Positions 6,543-14,086 of a stretch of DNA of 20,938 bases are shown piece by piece. The number at the start of each line of letters is the position of its first letter. The first letter of the stretch is position 1. Position numbers and translations under genes: made by a program. Source of the DNA: JANNRW01 sp031401815. GTDB taxonomy: Bacteria > Desulfobacterota > Desulfuromonadia > Geobacterales > DSM-12255. The stretch is taken from NCBI GenBank assembly GCA_031401815.1, contig JANNRW010000332.1, positions 1 to 20,938 on the forward strand, in the 5' to 3' direction. Under the pieces are notes generated by a model. That model made no database searches. It was not told where the DNA came from and was given only the letters and a program-made list of their open reading frames with translations.

Positions 6543-6947
6543 ATGCAGGAACGAGCCAAAATAATTACCCTTAATGCTTTGGTAGCTGCTGTTCTTGCGC
6601 TTGCTCTTTTTGCCGGCAGCACCCAGTATCGACAGTGGGCACAGTTCAAAAGAGGCGAACAGGCTCTGGCTGCGCGTGACTATATTCAGGCTGTCGCAGG
6701 GTTTGAATCTGCAATTCATATGTACACCCCCTTTAGTCCGCTGGTGGAGAGCTCAGCCACAAAGCTATGGAGCATTGGCGAAACACTTGAACAGCGGGGA
6801 GATACCGAGAAGGCACTTATAGCCTACCGGGCGCTTCGGAGTTCATTTTACTCGACTCACGGCCTCTTCAAGCCCGGCATGGAGTGGATTACCCGCTGCG
6901 ACAGGAAAATAACTGCACTTGCCAGACCGGTTCAACCGGCGCAATAA
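6543..6947 (+). CDS. Membrane-anchored TPR-like small protein, unknown function
   Basis: This 134-residue protein has an N-terminal membrane anchor or uncleaved signal at about 8-26 (LNALVAAVLALALFAG). Two TPR-like helix pairs follow: FKRGEQALAARDYIQAVAGF near 35-54, and SIGETLEQRGDTEKALIAYRAL near 77-98. The soluble part is probably periplasmic and a protein-interaction module. ATG 6543 follows AAAGG by seven bases, and that site overlaps the stop of the preceding gene. It ends ten bases before the rnj start, so the three genes look like one transcript. A functional link to RNase J is only positional. Confidence 0.75.
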   Translation: MQERAKIITLNALVAAVLALALFAGSTQYRQWAQFKRGEQALAARDYIQAVAGFESAIHMYTPFSPLVESSATKLWSIGETLEQRGDTEKALIAYRALRSSFYSTHGLFKPGMEWITRCDRKITALARPVQPAQ

Positions 6948-6957
6948 ATCGGAATTT

Positions 6958-8634
6958 ATGAACCCTCCCAACCACGACACCCTAGGACTCAAAATAACCC
7001 CTTTAGGCGGACTTGGTGAAATCGGCCTCAACATGATGACCTTCGAGTACGGTGATGACATAATCATTGTCGACTGCGGTCTCATGTTTCCGGAACCGTT
7101 CATGCTCGGCATAGATCTGGTCATACCCGACATATCCTCTCTTCTTGACCGGAAAGAGTCCATCAGGGGCATTTTCCTCACTCATGGACATGAAGACCAT
7201 ATCGGTGCCCTACCCTATATCCTGCGGCAGATAACCCCTCCCATTTATGGCACTGCGCTGACAACCGGTTTTGTAAGGGAGAAGCTGAAGGAGATTGATC
7301 TAGATGGCGAAGTCGAGCTGCACCAGATCAAGCCGAGAGAAAAAGTTACAGTCGGCTCATTTACAGTTGAATTCATCCGGGTGGCTCACTCCATAGTTGA
7401 TGGCTGTGCTTTTGCAATTCACACCCCGGAAGGGGTAGTCATTCATACCGGAGATTTCAAGATAGATCAGACTCCGGTTGACGGTGAACTGACCGATCTT
7501 GCCACTTTTGCCCGTTATGGAGAGAGCGGGGTGCTTGCTCTTTTATCCGACTCAACCAATGTCGAGCGTGAAGGGTACACTCTGTCCGAGAGACTGGTTG
7601 GTGAGGCATTTGACGAAATTTTCCCGAAATGTCCTGCAAGGATCATTGTAGCAGCATTTTCCAGCAATATTCACCGGGTGCAGCAGGTTGTGGACGCAGC
7701 AATCAAGTGCGGTCGAAAGGTGCTTTTGAACGGTCGCTCCATGCTGGCCAATGTGCAGATCGCTCGTGAGCTTGGCTATATAACCATTCCGGATGATGTG
7801 CTGATAGATCTGAAAGAGCTCCCCAAAATCCCACGGGAACAGGTCTGCATGATTACCACCGGCTCGCAGGGGGAGCCGATGAGTGCGCTCTCCCGCATCG
7901 CCATGGATGACCATAAACAGATAAAACTTGAAGCCGGAGATACTGTCATTCTCTCCTCGCGCTTTATTCCGGGCAATGAAAAAACCATCTCCGATCTTAT
8001 CAATCATCTCTACCGCCGTGGCGCAGAAGTATTTCACGAAAATGTTTCCGAAGTGCATGTCTCGGGTCATGCGAGCCAGGAAGAGCTTAAACTGATCCTG
8101 AATCTTGTGCAGCCGCGCTGGTTTCTGCCGATCCATGGCGAGTACCGGCACCTGGTCAAACATGCAAAGCTTGCAGAGAGGGTCGGAATTCCGAAGGAGC
8201 GCTGCATCATAATGACAAACGGTGATGTAGTCGCCTTTTCCGGTAACGAGGCTTGCGTTCTTGATAAAGTGGAACATGGCCGGGTTTTTGTTGATGGGAA
8301 AGGGGTGGGGGATGTCGGCGCAATTGTCCTTAAAGACCGCAAACATCTCTCGGAAGACGGTATGGTTGTTGTTATCATCGGCATCGAACAGGAGACCGGC
8401 AAGATCATCTACGGCCCGGACATTGTTTCGCGCGGTTTTGTCTTTGAAGACGAAAGCAGGGAGTACCTTGAAGCAGCCAGGCAGGTGGTGATCGACACTC
8501 TTGCAACCCATAGTATCGAGATGCTGGGTGACTGGACCGAGGTGAAACAGGAGGTACGCGCAGTGCTGCGCCGCTTCTTCAAGAAGAGTATTGAGCGAAG
8601 GCCGGTGATTCTGCCGGTGATTATGGAGATGTAA
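6958..8634 (+). CDS. rnj: Ribonuclease J
   Basis: Metallo-beta-lactamase/beta-CASP ribonuclease acting in mRNA decay and rRNA maturation, with endo- and 5'-3' exonuclease activity in the family. The 558-residue length is usual. The zinc motif THGHEDHIG is at 75-83. Other family features are VAHSIVDG, IHTGDFKID, the beta-CASP segment with SSNIHRVQQ, and the motif VSGHASQEELK followed by PIHGEYRHL. ATG 6958 gives LKITPLGGLGEIGLNM as the typical N-terminus. An upstream in-frame start at 6919 would overlap the preceding gene. The ribosome-binding site is weak (CGGA), which fits translation coupled to the upstream gene. Confidence 0.96.
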   Translation: MNPPNHDTLGLKITPLGGLGEIGLNMMTFEYGDDIIIVDCGLMFPEPFMLGIDLVIPDISSLLDRKESIRGIFLTHGHEDHIGALPYILRQITPPIYGTALTTGFVREKLKEIDLDGEVELHQIKPREKVTVGSFTVEFIRVAHSIVDGCAFAIHTPEGVVIHTGDFKIDQTPVDGELTDLATFARYGESGVLALLSDSTNVEREGYTLSERLVGEAFDEIFPKCPARIIVAAFSSNIHRVQQVVDAAIKCGRKVLLNGRSMLANVQIARELGYITIPDDVLIDLKELPKIPREQVCMITTGSQGEPMSALSRIAMDDHKQIKLEAGDTVILSSRFIPGNEKTISDLINHLYRRGAEVFHENVSEVHVSGHASQEELKLILNLVQPRWFLPIHGEYRHLVKHAKLAERVGIPKERCIIMTNGDVVAFSGNEACVLDKVEHGRVFVDGKGVGDVGAIVLKDRKHLSEDGMVVVIIGIEQETGKIIYGPDIVSRGFVFEDESREYLEAARQVVIDTLATHSIEMLGDWTEVKQEVRAVLRRFFKKSIERRPVILPVIMEM

Positions 8635-8675
8635 CTATCAGGTGTTCAGGTTGAAGGCTGAAGGTAATAGAAAGC

Positions 8676-8848
8676 GTAACTATTCAGCAGAGTATCATAA
8701 CTCCCCCTGTCCCCCTCTTATCTTAAGAGGGGGGACGTTTTCTGGGCAATGAGAGGAAAAATCATCCGGATTCTCTCCGTAGCGTTCCTCCCCTTAAGCT
8801 AAGGGGAGGAGAGGAGGGGTTATGAAAGAATGGTGCTGAATAGGTAAC
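8676..8848. mobile_element. MITE-like nested inverted-repeat element between rnj and ftsK
   Basis: The outer ends, GTAACTATTCAGCA (8676-8689) and TGCTGAATAGGTAAC (8834-8848), are imperfect inverted copies with a perfect ten-base core, CTATTCAGCA. Inside them CATAAC (8696-8701) faces GTTATG (8819-8824) with C-rich and G-rich extensions. There are two further hairpins. CCCTCTTA (8713-8720) pairs with TAAGAGGG (8724-8731), extended outward with one bulge. TCCTCCCCTTA (8786-8796) pairs perfectly with TAAGGGGAGGA (8800-8810). No open reading frame belongs to it. It is compatible with a non-autonomous mobile or repetitive element. No obvious target-site duplication was found. Confidence 0.6.
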
Positions 8849-8875
8849 AAAAAGTAATGATTCACTGAGGCTGAC

Positions 8876-11158
8876 ATGGAAGAGCAGACAGAAAAAAAAG
8901 AGAAACTGGCTGTAGAGATAAAAGGGATGCTCCTGTGCGCAGTCGGCCTCTTTATTCTCATTTCGCTTCTCTCCTTCAACACATCTGATTTCACTTTAAA
9001 CAGTTTCTCAACGGATCAATCTGTAAAAAACTATGGCGGCAGATTCGGTGCACAGCTCTCTGACCTCATACTTCAGCTTTTCGGTCTTGCATCATACGCC
9101 ATTCCGGCAGCGCTCCTCTATCTTGCATACCGCTCGCTCCGCTTCAAGGAGTTCCGCTGGAAAGCCTACAAAATTGCCGCTTTCACCGGCCTGCTGGTCA
9201 CACTGGCTGCCCTGTTCGCCTTCAACCTCGAATTTACCTCTCTTTTTGGACAGAGAGTCCCCACCGGCGGCGCTATCGGCTTCAAAACCTCCGAAATACT
9301 GAAGCGCTGGCTCGGAACTTCAGGAGCCATTCTGCTGCTTTTGCCGATGCTTGCCGCTTCAGTCATGGTGCTCTCCCGTTTCTCCTTTATTCTTTATGCT
9401 GACTGGTGGATCAACTCACTCACTGATCGCTGGAATCGAAGGAAGGAAAAGGAGGCGCTGAATCGAGCACTGAATGAAAAGGAAAAACCGCAGGGGGATA
9501 CTCCGGCAGCTGTCATAAAACCTCTGCAGGTCACTGTTCCCCAGGCATCGTTAATGCTTAAGAAGGAGAAGAAAAAGGACGAGAGCAAGCTCAAACCGGT
9601 TCAGGAAGCCTTTGATTTCATCAAGACAGATGGCAACTATCAGACTCCGCCGCTCTCACTGCTGGAAAATCCTCCTGAAACAGCCCGCAGGGTTGACAAG
9701 GAGGCGCTGCAGATGAACGCCCGTCTCCTGGAAAAAAAGCTTAAAGACTTCGGTATAGATGGAGAGGTGGTAGAGATTGCTCCGGGGCCGGTGGTGACCA
9801 TGTATGAATTCGCTCCGGGGCCAGGGATCAAGGTGAGCCGGATTGCAGGGCTGGCGGATGATCTCTCCATGGCGCTACAGGCACTGGCAATACGAATCGT
9901 TGCCCCTATCCCCGGCAAGGGGGTAGTCGGGATAGAACTCCCCAACCGCGACCGTGAAACAGTTTTTCTGAAGGAGATTCTGGCAAGCGAGAATTTTCAC
10001 AAAGGGCGGATGCGTCTCCCGATGGCGCTTGGCAAAGACATATCCGGCGACTCACTGGTAGCTGATCTTGCCAGAATGCCTCACCTGCTGGTTGCAGGGG
10101 CGACCGGATCCGGAAAGTCTGTCTCTATCAACACCATGATTCTCTCTCTCCTTTACACCTCAACACCAAAAGATGTCAGGATAATCATGGTAGATCCGAA
10201 GATGCTCGAACTCTCTGTATACGAAGGGATTCCGCATCTCTTGCTGCCGGTTGTCACCAACCCGAAGAAAGCGTCTCTGGCGCTCAAGTGGGCAGTAGAG
10301 GAGATGGGGCGCCGCTACCGGCTCATGGCCGACAAGGGGGTTCGCAATATTGACTCCTATAATCGTGAACTGGCCAGGGAAGAGAAGGAGGCCTCCGAAC
10401 TTCAGGCCATGGGGACGGTAACCGTGGAAGAGGTAGAAGATCTGATGGGGAGCGACGATGATGTCATACGGGAGTTTCTTGCAAAAGAGGAGCAGCTGGA
10501 ACATGGCCACCTCCCCTTCATTGTCGTAATAGTGGATGAACTGGCTGATCTGATGATGGTTGCAGGAAGAGATCTGGAGGAGTCCATTGCCCGTCTGGCC
10601 CAGATGGCCCGCGCCGCAGGGATTCATCTGATTCTTGCTACCCAGCGCCCATCTGTCGATGTCATCACCGGTCTCATAAAAGCCAACTTCCCTGCCCGTA
10701 TATCTTTCCAGGTCTCTTCAAAAACAGACTCCCGCACCATTCTGGACTGTAACGGCTCGGAGTCGCTGCTCGGGAATGGCGACATGCTTTTTCTGCCTCC
10801 TGGCACATCCAAGATGCAACGAGCTCACGGTGCCTTTGTCTCTGATGCAGAGGTTCAGCGCGTCGTAGATTTCCTTAAAAAGCAGGGGAAACCGGTATTT
10901 GACAAGTCTATTCTTGAGATGAAGGATGATGGCGGATCAAAAAGCAGCGACAGTGACCAGGAAGATGACCCCCAGTACGATGCTGCTCTGGCGCTGGTTG
11001 CAGAAGCGAAACAGGCGTCAATCTCAATGATTCAGAGACGCCTTCGTATCGGTTACAACCGCGCGGCGCGGATTATCGAAAAGATGGAACAGGATGGGGT
11101 AGTAGGCCCCAGCGACGGCACCAGCAAGCCACGGGAAGTATTCATAAACAAGCTCTGA
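8876..11158 (+). CDS. ftsK: DNA translocase FtsK
   Basis: Septum-localised ATP-driven DNA pump that aligns chromosome termini for XerCD resolution. The protein has 760 residues. Its N-terminal membrane domain has several hydrophobic segments between about 15 and 175. A short charged linker (about 185-245) follows, then the motor domain with Walker A GATGSGKS at 408-415, Walker B VIVDELADLMM at 551-561 and LILATQRPSVDVITG at 585-599. The C-terminal gamma winged helix (about 699-760) carries IGYNRAARIIEKMEQDG. ATG 8876 follows GAGG. The linker is short compared with E. coli FtsK but normal for SpoIIIE-sized proteins. Confidence 0.97.
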   Translation: MEEQTEKKEKLAVEIKGMLLCAVGLFILISLLSFNTSDFTLNSFSTDQSVKNYGGRFGAQLSDLILQLFGLASYAIPAALLYLAYRSLRFKEFRWKAYKIAAFTGLLVTLAALFAFNLEFTSLFGQRVPTGGAIGFKTSEILKRWLGTSGAILLLLPMLAASVMVLSRFSFILYADWWINSLTDRWNRRKEKEALNRALNEKEKPQGDTPAAVIKPLQVTVPQASLMLKKEKKKDESKLKPVQEAFDFIKTDGNYQTPPLSLLENPPETARRVDKEALQMNARLLEKKLKDFGIDGEVVEIAPGPVVTMYEFAPGPGIKVSRIAGLADDLSMALQALAIRIVAPIPGKGVVGIELPNRDRETVFLKEILASENFHKGRMRLPMALGKDISGDSLVADLARMPHLLVAGATGSGKSVSINTMILSLLYTSTPKDVRIIMVDPKMLELSVYEGIPHLLLPVVTNPKKASLALKWAVEEMGRRYRLMADKGVRNIDSYNRELAREEKEASELQAMGTVTVEEVEDLMGSDDDVIREFLAKEEQLEHGHLPFIVVIVDELADLMMVAGRDLEESIARLAQMARAAGIHLILATQRPSVDVITGLIKANFPARISFQVSSKTDSRTILDCNGSESLLGNGDMLFLPPGTSKMQRAHGAFVSDAEVQRVVDFLKKQGKPVFDKSILEMKDDGGSKSSDSDQEDDPQYDAALALVAEAKQASISMIQRRLRIGYNRAARIIEKMEQDGVVGPSDGTSKPREVFINKL

Positions 11159-11171
11159 TGATGGAGGCAAG

Positions 11172-12962
11172 ATGAAATCCAGCCTGCGTTACAAGTTCGG
11201 GAGCATGGTACTTCTGGCAGCAGTCCCTTTTCTGCTTTATGCAGTTTTTCACTATCTGGACACAATCGCCGATAACAGGAAAACCGCCATTGAGAAGAAC
11301 TTCGCCAAGGCTGAAGAGCTGGTGCACGAAATTGACGATTTTATAGACAGCTCGCAGAGCGTTCTCTACTCCCTTGCCCTTCACCCCGCCATAATCAGCA
11401 ACAACAGCGCCGAATGCACCGCTATCTTCAGCCAGCTTCTCCCGCTCTACCCGCTTCATCTGAATATCCTTGCAGCTGACATGCAGGGGAGAAATTTCGC
11501 CAGCGCGGTCAATCAGGAAAAGGCTCGCAACCTTGAATATAAAGACAAGGAGTGGTTCATACGGGGGAGCAGGGGGGTATCGGTCGTAACTGATCTGCAT
11601 CCATCAAAACTCTATGACAAACCTTCATTCATTATTACCATGCCTGTGTTCAGCAACTCCGGTGAACAGAGTGCTGTTCTCGGTTTTCCGGTCGACCTGC
11701 ATGCACTTCAGGATCACTTCGTCAAATCTGAAAATCTCGGAACTGATACTACCCTGACAGTTTTTGACAACAAGGGTGCAATCCTCATCTGTACTTCCGA
11801 CAAAACAGCAGCAGGAAGGCCGTGCAAACGGCCTGAGCTTCTGAAATACCTTTCAGAGGCCAAAACCGGCTCTCTTGCCGCTCCTGATCTTCAGGGGGTC
11901 GAGAGGCATTACAGCTTTGCCACGATCGACTCCACTGGCTGGAAGGTGCTGGTCGGAATCAAGGCAAGCACTATCTATGCTGACGCCAACAAGGGTGCTT
12001 TACGGCATCTGATATTTTTTGTCTCTATCTGTCTGGCAGGCTCTTTGGCAGCTCTCTGGTACAGTCGTCAGCTTGGATCCAGAATTGACGTTCTGATTGA
12101 AGGTCTCGACAAGGCGGCAGCCGGTGACTTGAGAGTCCGTCTCGAGGTTAACGGAAAAGATGAGGTGGGCATTGCCGGTAAAGCCTTTAACCGGATGGCA
12201 GCAGAGCGTGAAAAAGCAGAAGAGACCATCAGGGAGTTTGCCGCAACCCTGGAGAAGAGAGTCGAACAGAGAACTCTCGAACTATCCAGCGCCAAGAACG
12301 AGCTGGAGGCGTTCTCTTACGCGGTATCTCACGACCTGCAGGCTCCGGTTCGCCATATACTTGCATTTTCCCAGATAATACTTGAAGAGCATGCCGAAGA
12401 GTTGACCGGGGAGTCTCGTGATTTTATCCGGCGTATCAACAGATCAGGGCTACAGATGAAGGAGCTCATCACACATCTGCTCAACCTTTCGAGACTAAAC
12501 CAGCACGAGCTTGACCTTCTCACAGCTGATATCAGCAGCATCTCCAGCTCTATCTGCAATGATCTGGCAGAAGCCGAGCCGGATCGCAAAGTCGAGGTCA
12601 TAATAGCCAGAGGGCTTAAGGCAGATGCGGATCCGGCACTGCTCACAATTGCGCTTCAGAACCTTATCGGCAACGCCTGGAAATATACAAGAGGGGTTGA
12701 ACAGCCATGCATTGAAATCGGCGAGGCTGTTTACAGCGACAGGCCCTGCTTTTTTATTCGGGACAACGGCTGCGGTTTTGACATGGAGTACGCTGACAAA
12801 CTCTTTGTCCCTTTTCATCGGCTGCACTCCCCTTCCGATTTTGAAGGCTCGGGCGTCGGGCTGGCAACCGTAATGCGGATCATGCAGCGGCATGGTGGAA
12901 CAATATGGGCCAAGAGTTCACCCGGAAAAGGGGCAACATTCTATTTTACCTTGGGAGGCTGA
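11172..12962 (+). CDS. Membrane sensor histidine kinase (Cache-like sensor, HAMP, HisKA, HATPase)
   Basis: Two-component sensor, 596 residues. It has an N-terminal transmembrane helix (about 9-28), an extracytoplasmic Cache-like region (about 30-275) and a second helix (about 279-297). A HAMP linker lies at about 300-350, then a coiled segment. The HisKA domain has the phospho-acceptor H387 in AVSHDLQAPVRH. The ATPase domain has the N box NLIGNAWKYT (497-506), G1 DNGCGFD (531-537) and G2 GSGVGLATV (559-567). ATG 11172 follows GGAGG. No response regulator is encoded in the window, so it is an orphan or hybrid-partner kinase here. Its signal is unknown. Confidence 0.92.
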   Translation: MKSSLRYKFGSMVLLAAVPFLLYAVFHYLDTIADNRKTAIEKNFAKAEELVHEIDDFIDSSQSVLYSLALHPAIISNNSAECTAIFSQLLPLYPLHLNILAADMQGRNFASAVNQEKARNLEYKDKEWFIRGSRGVSVVTDLHPSKLYDKPSFIITMPVFSNSGEQSAVLGFPVDLHALQDHFVKSENLGTDTTLTVFDNKGAILICTSDKTAAGRPCKRPELLKYLSEAKTGSLAAPDLQGVERHYSFATIDSTGWKVLVGIKASTIYADANKGALRHLIFFVSICLAGSLAALWYSRQLGSRIDVLIEGLDKAAAGDLRVRLEVNGKDEVGIAGKAFNRMAAEREKAEETIREFAATLEKRVEQRTLELSSAKNELEAFSYAVSHDLQAPVRHILAFSQIILEEHAEELTGESRDFIRRINRSGLQMKELITHLLNLSRLNQHELDLLTADISSISSSICNDLAEAEPDRKVEVIIARGLKADADPALLTIALQNLIGNAWKYTRGVEQPCIEIGEAVYSDRPCFFIRDNGCGFDMEYADKLFVPFHRLHSPSDFEGSGVGLATVMRIMQRHGGTIWAKSSPGKGATFYFTLGG

Positions 12963-12972
12963 CAGACTTGCC

Positions 12973-13536
12973 ATGACAAAAAAAACTGAAGAGCTGGCGC
13001 ACTTCGCCGTAACAATCATCAGTAAGGACAGACCAGGTATTGTCGCAGACACTACCGAGGTGCTTTACCGTCTGGGCTGCAACATTGAGGATTCGAGCTG
13101 TACCATGCTCGGCGGCGATTTTGCCATGATCCTGATTGTGACCCACGACAAGCCCTTTCCGAAAATCCGCCTGGCAGATGAATTCAGGCTTCTGCATGAG
13201 CGTACCGGGCTTACAGTTCATCTGCGAACCCTTCACGAAGACGAACTGAAGCACCCTTCTGAAGAGGGGGAACTCTGTCTCATCTCGGTCTATGGCTCTG
13301 ACCGGCCCGGCATTGTCTACCAGGTAACCAGGACGCTGGCCGATCACAAGATTAATATTACAGACCTTAATACCCGCCTGATCGGGACGCAGGAGGAGCC
13401 TGTCTACGTGTTGATGCTCGAAGCTGTTCTCCCCCAGGGGATGACTGTTGATGCCACATCTGCACTCCTTGAAACTCATCGTAATGAGCTGCAGGTCGAA
13501 ATCAGTGTGCGAACAATAACTCCGGTATCCCTTTAG
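12973..13536 (+). CDS. Two-ACT-domain protein, GcvR-like
   Basis: The 187-residue protein consists of two ACT domains. The first starts near residue 9 (FAVTIISKDRPGIVADTTEV) and the second near 104 (LISVYGSDRPGIVYQVTRTL). The DRPGIV signature in each is typical of the GcvR/amino-acid-sensing ACT family. There is no DNA-binding domain, so it probably acts by binding a ligand or a protein partner. ATG 12973 is chosen. GGAGG at 12954-12958 overlaps the end of the kinase gene and is rather far upstream. The in-frame start at 12892 would add an atypical tail lying inside the kinase gene. The spacing implies cotranscription with the kinase and def. Confidence 0.85.
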   Translation: MTKKTEELAHFAVTIISKDRPGIVADTTEVLYRLGCNIEDSSCTMLGGDFAMILIVTHDKPFPKIRLADEFRLLHERTGLTVHLRTLHEDELKHPSEEGELCLISVYGSDRPGIVYQVTRTLADHKINITDLNTRLIGTQEEPVYVLMLEAVLPQGMTVDATSALLETHRNELQVEISVRTITPVSL

Positions 13537-13541
13537 AAATC

Positions 13542-14048
13542 ATGCCTCCACAGCCAATTCTCACATATCCGCACCCGGTTCTCAAGAAGATCGCAAAACC
13601 GGTAACAGTGATTGACGATGCGATTCTCGCCCTCATCAGCGACCTCCTCGACACCATGAAGACCGGACCCGGCTCTGTCGGAGTCGCTGCACCACAGATC
13701 GGTGTTTCGCTCCGCGCATGCGTGGTGGACGTTTCCAATAACCGCCTCGGCAAAGAGAATAATCATGGTCTGCTCGTCATGCTCAATCCTGAAATTGTCG
13801 CCCGAAGCGGCTCGGCAGTCATGCGGGAAGGGTGTATGAGTATTCCTGACTATACCGGCGAAGTCGAACGGGCAACAGCAGTGACCGTCCGTTTCATGGT
13901 TGGAACAGGGAAAGTTTACGAGTTCGAAGCAATTGGCTTTGAAGCAGTCGCCATTCAGCATGAGATGGATCATCTGGATGGCATCCTTTTCCTGGATCGG
14001 ATAGTATCACTTAAAACCGGGCTCTTTCGCCGCAAGAGTTATAATTAA
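13542..14048 (+). CDS. def: Peptide deformylase
   Basis: Removes the N-formyl group from nascent proteins using a metal centre. The 168-residue protein has all three family motifs: GVAAPQIG near 47-54, EGCMSIP near 95-101 with the Cys ligand, and the HEMDH helix near 139-143 with both His ligands and the catalytic Glu. It starts at ATG 13542, six bases after the preceding stop codon ends, with no strong ribosome-binding site. Translation is therefore probably coupled to the ACT-domain gene. Confidence 0.96.
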   Translation: MPPQPILTYPHPVLKKIAKPVTVIDDAILALISDLLDTMKTGPGSVGVAAPQIGVSLRACVVDVSNNRLGKENNHGLLVMLNPEIVARSGSAVMREGCMSIPDYTGEVERATAVTVRFMVGTGKVYEFEAIGFEAVAIQHEMDHLDGILFLDRIVSLKTGLFRRKSYN

Positions 14049-14079
14049 CTCAACGACTCAACAATTCAACAACTCAACA
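14048..14079 (+). repeat. Octamer tandem array (ACTCAACN) between def and the EndoQ-like gene
   Basis: There are four consecutive 8-nt units: ACTCAACG, ACTCAACA, ATTCAACA and ACTCAACA. The first shares its opening A with the last base of the def stop codon. The array fills nearly all of the 38-base gap before the next ATG at 14087. Unlike the flx-operon arrays there is no complementary arm, so it would not fold on its own. The following CAGCTCTTT contains no good Shine-Dalgarno sequence. Confidence 0.8.
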
Positions 14080-14086
14080 GCTCTTT

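Noticed and set aside
7552..8511. Long minus-strand open frame (319 codons) opposite RNase J
   Set aside because: It is a shadow of the well-supported rnj gene. It has no recognisable domain and no ribosome-binding site, and plus-strand codon structure fully explains the region.
8794..8994. Minus-strand 66-codon frame over the inverted repeat and the ftsK start
   Set aside because: It spans repeat hairpins and the ftsK 5' end, with no ribosome-binding site and a low-complexity product. It is a shadow frame.
12892..12972. Longer N-terminus for the ACT-domain protein
   Set aside because: The extension lies within the 3' end of the kinase gene and encodes a sequence atypical of ACT proteins. 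ATG 12973 matches the domain start.
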